Of a stretch of DNA of 64,000 nucleotides, positions 10,901 to 22,108 are shown one piece after another. A model generated the notes under the pieces. The model was given only the letters and a program-made list of their open reading frames with translations. It had not been told where the DNA came from and did not search any database. The stretch is from Lactarius indigo (Eukaryota; Basidiomycota; Agaricomycetes; Russulales; Russulaceae). Both the position numbers and the translations under genes were made by a program. Each line of letters opens with the position of its first letter. The stretch's first letter is position 1. The stretch spans positions 124,001 to 188,000 of the forward strand of contig JAFKAC010000021.1 in assembly GCA_025766275.1 (NCBI GenBank), read 5' to 3'.

Positions 10901-13896
10901 AACATGATGCATTACTGTCCTTGTCGCTGTCTTCTATTGTGGTGTACGATCTAGTCGTTGTTATTTTCGTTTCGTATTTACCAAACATGCTAATTTTGGC
11001 CACACGAATTTCGCGTCTAAGTTCCACGTATGAACCGAATTTGTTACGCCCTAATTATGGCGTTGGCGCCTACACACGCTATCGTGTATGAGGCGAACTT
11101 AAAAGGGTAAAGCTCCTCTGTGACCGAAGGGAGGGTGGGCGCGGCTGGCCCAGCGCAAGTCAAATGCGCAAATGAATTGAAGAGAGTTCAGACTCAGGTA
11201 TGGCTGAGGGTGCGGGCCAGCGGGCTGGCGGCAATCTCGCTCGAACTGCGCAACACCCGGCGAATCAACGCGATACCGGGAGAAGTGCCGAGAACGCACA
11301 GAACTAGTCCAAGAAAGAAAAAAAAAAAAAAAGAAGAAAGCGAGAAACCGTCGTTGTCGTGATGACGGGAGAATCATTGGGGGGAGTTCAGAACTGCATC
11401 GGACGCCGCGGGGGCTGCATCGGCCCCTGCTGGCCAATGTCGAGGCAAGGGGTGGGCAGCGGCACAACATCGGAGCGTTCGGTGCGTTTAGTTGCCGGGG
11501 GTGGGTTCCGCCATTGAATGGTAGTACGTTCGACGTTCACAGATCTACCGGGAAAATGGATTGGGGGGGCGGTTATACGGGGAGAAAGAACTGGTAGATA
11601 ACAAGAAGCCATAGATGGAAAAATGCGGAATGCAGGAAGAGAAAAAAAAAAAGTGATCTGTCTCGGCCAAGAGTCTGGACTTGAATTGCTCCTCCTGTGC
11701 TGGGGGCTGCCATGTGCTTTGTGGTGTACTGCTGTACGGTATTCAGGCGGCAGGCGCGCGGGATTGGGTGTGACGATGATGGGGGTCACACGGCAATTTA
11801 ATTGCCTCCGAGGCACACAATGGGGTTAATGGATTACGCGAGCAATCGAACCCGATGAGTAGCCGAAATCGCACACCGTCAGGCCTTGCTGCGATGATGA
11901 TATGCATTCAAAAACAAAAACAAAAAGGCTCTGCAGGGGCGTTCGAGTGTTTTGAAGCACGACGGATTGAATCTGGCCATCGTACTACCCTTTTTTTCTT
12001 ACCCCTAGATCCGACAGAGCGGTATCGCCACGAAGTTGGGTAAGCTCGGCCATTCACTAGAAATCCCTTCGGCGAACTATTCTTCGACCGCGATGGCGGA
12101 CCCCCCCAGGACACGATGCGGATGGGTAGAATCGGAACAGGAATCTTGATAAGGAGGGGCGTCGCGCCGTATGCGGTGTGCTCAGAAAAACAGGTGACTG
12201 ACCGTGAGTCGGACGTGTCCCCAACCAAGAAAGGCACCGTGACGGAGGCACACCCTCTCACCTGGCCGAAGGAGAGCGAGAAATAATTTGATGGCCGAGT
12301 ACGGTTTCCTGTCTCAGTGGGTGGCCCAGTTGCGTTCGAGTCGCGACAGAGTTCGACCGCAAGGTTGCTTCGTCATACCCCCAGCTGATGATAAGGCCAC
12401 ACGAATGATACAAGGGGTCACGCGCAGCGGAGTGCGGAGTACAGTGAAGCTACCACAAATGATAACATGTCCGATTCGGCTTAGGGGAGGAGGAGGTATT
12501 TACTCGATACTGAAGAGTGAGTGTTATTGGGCCCAAACAGCCAAAAAGATGACGCGGGAAAGCAACAGGATTCGCCGATGAAAGAGAAGACGAGAAGCCT
12601 AGAAGAGTCCCCATGGTCAACGAAGGACGATTGGCCAACCATGTGTTAACCCGGGAGTTTTTGGAGACGGGTTCAAGTTCATGAATCAGCTGAAAAAAAA
12701 AAAGCAACTTCCGTTCATCTCGCAAAAGGCACCAATACCACGACCGGCGCGATGCCCGAACACTACTAAATTCTGTTCGGTGTCTGACCGAATCCCATAC
12801 AGCCGTGGACAAGCCAATATATGTATAACACATAACGCCGCCGGAGAAAGATAAATGAGCGAGTGGTGGTGAGAGAAAAAAGTGCCCCGCTGACAGGGTC
12901 ATCGTCTCCAGTCCGGCGTATAGAGAGAAGACGAAGGGTCTGTGAGAAAGTCTGGTTCCAGCGGCACGGCCAACGGCAAGAAAGCAGAAGCCCGAGGTGC
13001 AGATGCGGAAGATGAACACACATATTGAGAACAAATGGCGCTGGGACGTGCGCTCGCCATGACACCTTCGGAGAAAGAAAAAAAGGGGGGGAAAGTGACT
13101 GCGCAGGAAGACAGGTGATAGTGGTTGTGCTGTAGGGGTGATGATCAGACGAAGAAGCTGACGCTGAGGGTGCAATAATGGATAAAGATGTGTCAAGAGC
13201 TGACTGTACTGACGGCAAGTGAGCAGAGTGCTGCTGCACAGAAACAATGCGTTGGCGTCCTTGGCTCGAGAATTATCCACGATCGTCCTCCCATGGAGAT
13301 ACAGTACCAAGGTTCAGGAGATAGATTATCGCTCGTATACCGTACCAACGAACCCTGAAGCAGCGGTATTACGTTATTGCTGTATAATAACGAATTGAAT
13401 TTTCCAGTCTCTTCGCAGAGGGCAGCCTGAAAGAGATAATTTGAAGTTTGTTCCTATGCATCAGAGAAAAAGGGACGATTGCCTAGACCTGGGACTTCAT
13501 GAGGGGTAAAATATTCAGGTCCGGCACACAGCGAGAAAAAAGAAAAGGCGGTGTTTTCCATGAGAGGACGAGCCATCATCATATGCATCATATACGCCAT
13601 ATTGAGATCAATTGCGAATCCATATGATAGAAGTGCTGTTGTGCATGTCACTTGTGAGAGTGAAGGCCTAAATGGTAGCCGTGATGGCTAGCGGACGTTT
13701 TCGGCACGCTCCGTTGCTGGCCGTCATTGCCGACGCGACCCCCCCCAGCACCGCCGTCGCCTCTGCCACCGCTACCCGTCGTCCCTACCGACCAACGCCG
13801 TCTCTCGACTTCGTTGCCCTCGGAGCATGCAGTGTGCCCTTTCTCCGACCACATCCTGACTCGTTTCTCGGAGGGTCCAATTGACAGCGGAGAGCC
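10901..13896. other. Long intergenic region, no supported gene
   Basis: Three kilobases separate two plus-strand genes. Long ORFs exist on the minus strand (12450-13310 and 11388-11816) but they have no recognisable motif and no family-like blocks. Their hydrophobic, Cys/Phe-rich content looks like antisense of purine-rich spacer. A-runs occur at 11325, 11640 and 12695. Confidence 0.5.
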
Positions 13897-16816
13897 ATGG
13901 AGGTCACCACGCTCAGTGTTCGAACATCGCCCGGCGGGGCAAAAACGGCAGATTTACGGGGACAGTCGAGGATACCCCAGCCACCCTCTTTCATTCCCTT
14001 GCTCTCTCCAAAATCTGCGCGGAACCCAGCTCTCAGCAGCTCCCTCCCAAGTTCTTTGTCGGTTCCCCAACTCGGCCTGGTGCCCCCAAACAGAACGCCC
14101 TCAGGAAGCGGTCCTCCGTCACAACAAGCCCCACCACATTCCCCCCAAGCACTTTCGACACATGGGTCGGGCGGTTCCTCCTTGCCTTCTTTGCGCACCC
14201 TTCGAAACCTCCTTCCGTTTGGATCCGGAAAACCTGCTTCGGGCACGGCCACTTCCGGACCGTTGAGGAGCCCCTTCGCCAGTTTTGCACCAGTTCGACG
14301 TTCCAGCACAACCATAGAACGGAAGAATTCCAGCCAGTTTTCGCGCCCGGCAGACGATAGCGATGGGGCTGTGATATCTATCGCGCCATCTCCCCCTCGC
14401 CAGGCCAGTCCAGAGCGCACTCGTGACGCCTCCAGTAGCGCCGACGCCCATGACTCGCCCGTTCCAACTCCTCTATCTGGGTCACCCTTGGATGGAGAAT
14501 TAGGTACGTGTGAAGTCACTTGCGCACTGGGGTCTGCGAAATGAACCCATTTTCCTTCCCGTTTTAGGACCGCCGGTCGTCATTTTCAACCCCGAGCCCC
14601 CACTTAGTTCAGAACTGTCGACGATACTGGAGTCTGACCTCTCGGGCTTATCGAAGCACCTCCCTGCTTTGGATGAATCACACATTACCGACATTTCTGG
14701 AAATCGGTATTCCTCTGGTCCCGGAGCGTCTCCCCCATCACCTGGGACAGATGACGATGAAGTCGTGGCCCCTGATACCTCTGTGCTGGACCTATCCACC
14801 TCGCAATTAAAAGAGGAAGTCATGCACGCATTGAAGGAGAAACCTTCCACTAATGGTTGGCTCACTGGAGTGGTTGTTGAGGATCTGACTGATAGCCGCC
14901 CCGCTAGTCGGAATCGTCGAGAAGCGCACGAGGGTTACGCTGAAGTGGAGCCTGAAGAAAGCTTGCACCTTGATGCACTCGACCCGGATCTTGCTGCGCT
15001 GCTCAGCCCCAATCGCGTGAGAGGAAGGCAACCAAGCAATTTACTTGCACCGGTTCCAATTCATCAGAACTCTTCAGCTATTGCCCCCCCGCGGATATTT
15101 CCCCCTTCGCGAGCCGTCACCCCTCAGTCCCGACCTTCGCCTTTGGGTTCTTCCCCTGTTGATGCTTCTCCCAGTTCCGCAACGGGATCTGCGAGATCCC
15201 AACACTCACCGGTCCGTGCGACTGCCCCCCATTCAGGCCTCGTACGATCAGTACCATCGAGATTCGTACCCCGTCTCATGCGTTCGGCGACTGATAATGC
15301 CCTAACGGGGCGTGGGGATCGGGGCGTGGAAAGTTTCTCGCGGACCCCCTCCGATTCGGCCCTTCAATTAGACGAAGCGCGCAGGGTATCTAGTGATGGT
15401 GTTTACCTTAGGCGCTCGCCCGCCTCGCCTTTACCTTTAGAATTCCAATCACAACCATCACTCCAGCAAACCCATACGGAGCAACATCGTCGTGTGGCAT
15501 CCTCTCGCCTTGCCACTCCTGCACGTTTTGGAGCTCACACGTCAGGGCCCTCCAGGCTCCTGCGTTCTGCATTGCCATCTTCGTCGTCGTCAGCAATCCC
15601 AACAGGCTGGAGTGGGGAGTCCCCGTCGCCCACTTCTCGCGCCTCATCGTCCCTCGGCGCCGCGGCGGATCGCTTAAACCGTCCACGCACCAGTGAGGAC
15701 GGGGCCCTCGGGGGCCGGCCTACCGCTCGCGAACGTCTCGGTTATACCCCGCGCAGCCGCAACCGCAGCCTCAGCGTTGGCAACGGAAACGGAAACGGCG
15801 AAAGGGTGACGTCGCCTGCACCACGGACCGCCACCGAATGGCTTGGCCCGCGCACGGTCAAGGCCTTCGCTGCCGCGGGCTTGCTTGAGCGCGATCGGGA
15901 CCCTAGCAACAGCGTGTCTCGCTTTGGGAGCACGCGGAGCCTCGGCGACCGTGATCAGCGTGCGCTCGCCCCCAGCCGACTGGCGGTGTCCGAGGCGGGC
16001 TCCGTCGCGAGCTCGTGGCGTAGCGCGTCTCGGGCGATGACGCACTCCGACGCGACGGCGTCTACGTCGACGGGCGCGCCGCGCACCACACGTTCAGCCG
16101 AGTCTACCGCCCCGACATCGGTCTCCATGTCACGCCCACAGTCGCGGACGCCCTCGCCGCAGCATAAAGGCCACCAGGCGGCACTGCAGGCCATGCAGGA
16201 CAAACACGCGACCGAGACGGGCACGCTGCTCGCGGCGCTCGCGGACGCTCAGCATATCGCCCAGTCTCTGCGCACGGAGAACTCAAGGCTCACGAAGCGC
16301 GTGGAGGATCTTGAGGCTCAACTCGTCGCTGCACACCACGCGCAGCTGCGCGCACAACAGCCACTCGCGCGCTCCGTCTTCAGCAGGGTCGAGCGCCAAA
16401 ATTCCTCAGACGCACTCGCCCGGCGGTGGCCTCCGCCCGTGCCGGTCCTTCCTGCACACCTCTTGTCGAATACCCCCAGCAGCAGGGTCATGGACCTGAA
16501 TCGTCTAGAGGATGCGGATGCGGAAGACTCGACTTATCATGGCGGTCGTGTCGCGCGATTACGGCGCGCCAGTGGCTCTGAATCTGTGTTTGCGCTGCCG
16601 CCGCCGAACATGTCTATGCTGTTGCAGGAACAGCCCGCGGGCTCCCGCCGCTCCGCTAGCACAGTTTCGCTGACGACCGCCGGTGCGCCGACGGACGGCC
16701 CCGGCTCGCCGCGCAGCCTGTTCTTGCGACCGGAGCATGAATTGCACCTCGGAGATATGGGCAGCCTCTTTACCGAGGATGAGACTGACGACGCTGGTGA
16801 CGATGAGGATGCGTAG
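13897..16816 (+). CDS. Ser/Pro-rich coiled-coil protein, function unknown
   Basis: Two exons (13897-14503 and 14568-16816) give 951 aa. The first ~600 residues are low-complexity Ser/Pro/Arg with a short conserved-looking stretch, TEWLGPRTVKAFAAAGLLE, near residue 635. Around residues 750-810 there is a clear heptad region (LAALADAQHIAQSLRTENSR and onwards) predicted to be a coiled coil. The protein ends in an acidic tail (DETDDAGDDEDA). There is no transmembrane segment or catalytic motif. The content suggests a scaffold or cytoskeleton/cell-cycle associated protein, but that is only inference. I do not recognise a named family. The start is the first ATG of the open frame; the upstream ORF at 13727 is in another frame and not needed. 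Confidence 0.75.
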
Positions 16817-17805
16817 TAAACCCCCTCCCCCTCTCTTTTCGTTTTTTTTTTTCGATTGTTGGATACCAAGTTGCTTATTTGCTGCGCCTTCACCAAGAGG
16901 GACTCTTTACGCCTTTGTCTTCGTGTGCATAATTTCCTTGATATGCTCGTTCCCCTGCGACGATTGCAGGCTTACCGCTAGTTATCCTCACCTAACTTTT
17001 TGTATTGATAATGTATTGTGGAAGAATCGTAATTTTTCTCGTGTCAGCTAACGGTTACTCCACGGGCCCGGGCGCTACTGACCACGGCGTCTGTCCCAAG
17101 CCAGGCACGCAAGTACCCTAGCTGCAATGTCCAATGTCCAACTGTACCGTGGAACGGTTGCATTTGCTGCCAGTGGCAACGGTCTTCTATGTGGGCTAGT
17201 CCGCCCCTCATGACGAGAATATTCCAGCTGCGGAGCTATTTCTTTATCGTATTGGAGGTAGCGACCTGAATTATGCACCCTTTCTATACCAGAAATGGCT
17301 TTGGCAGCCTGGCAACTCTAGCGCCGCCGCTAGCAGTGCGCCCTCGCCCTTCCACTTGACTCGAATTGCTAGTGGTTACTGGGGCGGTCAAAAAATTATC
17401 TATATGAAGCTCGCCCGAAGCGCGCGCCTATCAGGGGTCCACACAGATTGGCCACGGGTGCAGTAAGGCGCGCTTGTCTATTAAGGAGAAACCGATTCGG
17501 TACGCCCACCCGTACTACCTACTCATAGACATATGGGATTATCGCTAGCCAGAGATTTCCATCGACTGATCGTATCGTGTGTGTGTGTTCAAGAACACGG
17601 TGCCTTGCCTGTCACTTGTCACTCAACTCCTGCGGGTTAAGGTTGAATTCGGACCTGCCGGACCGGGAGTGGTAGTACGCCGGGCTGATTTCCCCGTTCG
17701 GAAGCGTCTTGACCCCGCCCTGGATCGCCACGGCCAGCCCCACACCAACCGAAAGGGCCAACGGTTATCTTTTTGACCGTCCCCACTGATCCATCCCCCG
17801 GCAGA
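16817..17805. other. Intergenic region, nothing recognised
   Basis: About 1 kb between two plus-strand genes. No ORF or RNA gene is supported. A T-rich stretch directly after the upstream stop codon (16818-16860) may mark its 3' UTR. Confidence 0.5.
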
Positions 17806-20529
17806 ATGGACGAGGCCCAACCGAATTTCACCACTGCTGCCTCGTCTGGTGCCCCCCGCGGTCCCAGCAACCCCACCACCCCACCCTCACCGTTTACTGA
17901 CCCTTCGTCATCCCAATCTGCTCTCTCTGCAAGCGCAAGCACGCCCGCGACCTCGCTGCCTTCGGAAGCTCTCAAGCAGAGTCTGGAAACCGTCAAGAAA
18001 TCTTCTCTTGGAGAGCCCCCAGCGGTTACGTGGCCGTACACACATGCCTCGGCCTTGAACGACATATCTGGTGTTGCCTATGCGCTAGACTTGTTCCTCA
18101 AGTCATTCATGGTAGAGTCCGAGGAATACTGTCACACCAGTGATCCTAAAAAGTGCGCCGCAGCCCATTCCAAGTGTCCGTTGATTCGCTGAGACCGGCG
18201 CCTGTCGTTGTCCTAGGGAACGCATGTATTTCGCTACAGGCTACGGCTTGATCCAGTGCATCAAGGCGCTCATGTCATATGAAGATGACGTGCGTGTCTG
18301 TTCTCGGATTGGTAAATTCCGCTACTCAATGCATGCAACAGGATCTTCTATCTGCAATCGGTCACACCAAGCACGGAAATGTCGTCGCGAACGAACATCG
18401 GAAAAAGGCCGCTTCCCTTCCCTTCCGCCTTGCTGGCTATGTAACCGGCTTTTCTGGCACCAACTGGATCAAGAGCATGACTACGGTTGAGCGTCACGCC
18501 GAGCTGGTGTATGCAGAGAGCTTGTTTGAAAAAGTACGCCTTTCCCTGTAAGGAACCTCCGCGCATGGGACTAATTGAGGTTCCAGGCCCTATTGGGGAT
18601 CGTCTATTCCGGCGACTGGCTCGCGTTCATCAAGGAAGCGTGCGCAACTCCTCCACTGCATTCTTCGATTTTTTTTCGTTTGACAAACAGGTCTTATCCT
18701 CATAGGCTAAATATGCGGTCAACTATGCAAGTGTACCGCCAGCTCGGAAAGTACCTCGAACAGATGGACGCCGAGGCGCTTGCGCGCGGTGACGGACCGG
18801 AGGACAAGTCCGTTGACGTACACTTCCGATCTGGCGTTTACCTCGGAGTAGGGATGTCACACATCATACTCAGCCTCATGCCTACGAGGCTAGCCACTCT
18901 CGTCGAACTTTTCGGGTATAAGGGCGATCGCCATCTTGGACTTGCGCTTCTGCAAAAGGCCGGTGGTTGGACAAAGGAATCCCCCGGACCATCTGTCAGC
19001 CAAGGTGCGCCACCGAATTTGCGGCGTGGGCGCCCCGGGACGGTAACTAATTTGTGTGTACAGAGGATGAGGGTGTGCGACGTAGTATATGCGACATGAC
19101 GCTTCTGATATTCCACCTATTTCTTTCTAGTTTCACGCATGACGGTGTCGACGTAATGATGGCACAGAAAATAGTTGACTGGAATCTCAAGCGCTACCCT
19201 GAAGGTAACGTTCCGCCCCACTTGTTTCTAAATTTAACACCATGTTTACGTGCTCTCGGGCCAGGTGTCTTCTTCCTTCTCGCGCAGGGTCGCCTCAGTT
19301 TGTGCCGTAGCCAACCCGGCCGCGCGATCGCGTCTTATCAGAAGGCGATGAATGTTCAAAGCCAGTATCGCAATTTGCATCACGTATCATTCTGGGAGAT
19401 GGCCGTGTCGAACCTCGCGCTCTGGGAAATAGAAGAGTCCCTCAAGTGCTGGCGCAGTCTCCATAGAGAATCGACCGTACGTGTCGGCGCTGATCCTCGG
19501 ACGGACGGACGCGTTAATTAAAATTCGATGCAGTGGTCCAAGGCGGTCTACGCTTATGGCGTCGCGGCCCTCCTTGTGCAATTAGGTGGCGAGGAGAATC
19601 AAGCGGAGGGTCTGAAACTGATGATAGAAGTCCCCAAGCTGCGTCAGCGAATCGCCGGAAAATCGATCCCGCTCGAAAAGTTCGTCGCGCGCAAGGCGCG
19701 CAAATGCGAGGCCCAGGGCGGCCGGCTATTCCTCCCTGCCCTCGAGCTCGCGTACATCTTCCAAGCCATCGCACACGCGCCGCGCTCCGTGATCGCGGAA
19801 CAGATGCTCCCACTTGTAGAAGCCGCGCTCGCCAAGTTGAAGCCGTACGAGGGTACTCCGCAGACTTACGGAAAAACCGCGGAATATTGGGACGATTGGT
19901 GTTTGGCGCGACATCTCGAAGGCGTGTGCTTGCGCTACATCGCATACCCCGTACGTTGCTACAAATACAAAAATACTCGGTTGGACTGCGCCCGTTGAAT
20001 CTGACTTTGGATTAAAAGGACCCTGATGCCCTCGTGGACCCGGACGAGGTCGTGGCGATTCCGCGGGCGGAAGCTGCCAAGCGTTCTAGTGCCGCGTTCG
20101 AGGCCGTCTTTGCGAACGGACACAAGATCGAGCTCGACCATTATATCGTGTATCATGCGCGTAAGCGACCCCACTTTACTCCCCGAGCGTAACCACTCGG
20201 ACTTACCCTGCTTTTGCCTAGACTTCGAGTATGGACGCTTGCTTGCGGGCATGGGCGACAAGGATGGCGCGCGCACTCAATTTGACCTTGTGCTATCGGG
20301 CAAACATCTCGAGGTCAACGCGGCAGGCCGGAAGGTGCGTAAATAGTGCATTGTTTTGTTTTCTGCAGCCTCACGACTGCTGGTTTCGCAGGGCAAGTAC
20401 AGTTTAGAGGTATGTTGTCACGACGCTTGACTGGTCCGCTCTTGCTCATCAATCATGTTACTGTAGAATGAACTACACATGCGCACTACTGCGGCGCTCG
20501 AAGCCCTGGACGAAAATAAGCGACTCTAA
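17806..20529 (+). CDS. TTC39/IML2-family protein (DUF3808)
   Basis: Twelve exons give 689 aa: 17806-18152, 18217-18289, 18342-18533, 18587-18639, 18706-19004, 19064-19204, 19265-19476, 19534-19950, 20019-20160, 20222-20334, 20392-20409 (an 18-nt microexon) and 20467-20529. After a Ser/Pro-rich start of ~70 residues the whole protein matches the IML2/TTC39 pattern. Examples are ALDLFLKSFMVESEEY, FGYKGDRHLGLALLQKAGGW, the paired YHAHFEYGRLLAGMGD, and a final TPR-like segment. The yeast member, Iml2, is a mitochondrial/cytosolic protein linked to lipid-droplet-dependent clearance of inclusion bodies; animal TTC39 proteins affect lipid handling. I infer a similar housekeeping role. Every junction uses GT-AG and the summed length is divisible by three. 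Confidence 0.9.
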
Positions 20530-22108
20530 TCAGAGTAGGGTGACTAGAACTACTTGGGAAGCGTGGTAATCTTGAACTCGCGATTCACCGCCTAGATATA
20601 CTTTTATTTGGATAGGTATATACCTGCATTTGTACCCCTGCTTGTTTGTACCCTCTTTGTTATCACTGTATATGTTTATTGCTTGGCAACCTGCACGGGA
20701 GCATTCCTGGGTACTAATACAGGATCGGCCGTGAGATAACGTTTCGCTTATTGTTTGCTTTCAAAAGCAATTGTTGGCGGCTGAGTGCCACCTTAGCAAC
20801 AAGCAGAATACAAATCACGGTGCTGATGATCCCCCGTCAGCACTAAGCGGCATCTCGTCACCCATAGTTTACGGCTCCGAGCTCGGAGGCCTCGACCTCG
20901 ACCCAGAATCAAATCGGGGGCTGGGCCCAAGTTCGAGATCGTTAACGTCAACGATATATGATCCAGTCGATCGGGCTGGCAGCGTTGGTATTTACGCAAA
21001 GGGATGTGTAATAACTTGCGGATCCCTCCGCGAAGAAGAAGTTGGTGCCAAGTGCGTGTCGGCTGCTGTGTGAACACCCCTAAAATTGTAATTGAGTACT
21101 CAGATAGTCGGATAAGAGACCTTGCTGAGCCGAGAGCTGAGCCAGTTGAGCGGTTATCGGACGGTAAAAGGTCGGGGTTGTGCTGATGGCTCCCAGATGT
21201 TCTACGAAGAAACACATACGAGAAGTCTGAGCAGAAAGTAACTTAATTTGCCGGATGCACTACACATAGGGAGTTGGTCACGTCGAGATTCAAAAAAAAG
21301 GCCCCCTTGTTGGGGGTTATATGTGTATGTGGTTTAGTACAAGTAGAGAGTGTGAGGAGGTAGAGTGAGAGCGCGGCGACACCGCTGGACGCTGGACAGA
21401 ATCGATTCGATGCGATGGACGGGTTCAGTGCGCGTAGCGCGGCTTCGTCTGACGAGAATATTACTTCAAGTACTTACATAAACAGAAGATGCGAAGTGAA
21501 TGCGACCAAGAATGCGACACAGAAACCGAAGTTTTGTATACACGAACCAGACCCATGGGACACAGTCGGGACACAAGCAACCATAGATACTTGAGTAACG
21601 ACGCATTGAATTGATGATACTGTAATAAAACTCAAGCCCGACGTGGGCACACAATACGGGGACGCACTGAGCAGTGATGACTTGGCGGCGTTCCATACAC
21701 AGCCCTAGATTCAGAGCTCAGAGAAAGGCTAAGTCGAGGGGAGAGGTCTATCGTTTTGGATCCTGGCAGTAGTTCCTGCAGTGACACGTTTCGATCATTC
21801 GGGCCGCCAGGCAGTCTCCAATTCCATGTAATGTCGGCCACTGGCAGCCAATTTATGTCAACAACTGACATGAATTTGGATACGCCTTCGCGTCTACCAT
21901 CGCTGAGTGGTGTGGGCAAGCTCATGGGCGCTTAATTTACGGGATATGTGGGTCACCAGCTTGGTCACCAGCGTGCGACTCTTGGACCTGCTCTTGGGCG
22001 CTAAGTTAGTTCTATCTGTGCTTAGGTGAACCGCCGGCCGCCGGCTGTGCGTGCCAGTGTGTGACCACAAACACTTACAGAGAAAGACCTCCTCCGCTCA
22101 CCAGCGCC
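20530..22108. other. Intergenic region upstream of NLR1
   Basis: The spacer is 1.6 kb. It contains short ORFs (20771-21073 plus, 21632-21925 minus) without recognisable motifs. A G/C stem-loop lies at 21299-21318 (five C, short loop, five G). I see no transposon ends. Confidence 0.5.

Noticed and set aside
11830..11870. Reverse-strand gggttcgatt resembling a tRNA T-loop
   Set aside because: The flanking T-stem bases are not complementary and no D-arm lies at the right distance.
12288..12370. tRNA-like pieces (tggccgag, gttcgagtc)
   Set aside because: The acceptor and anticodon stems do not pair, so no cloverleaf can be drawn.
12450..13310. 286-aa minus-strand ORF
   Set aside because: It has no motif, is rich in Phe, Leu and Cys as expected for the complement of purine-rich spacer, and no neighbouring exon extends it.
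20771..21073. 100-aa ORF upstream of NLR1
   Set aside because: It shows no motif or plausible splice partners, and the overlapping minus-strand ORF is equally long.
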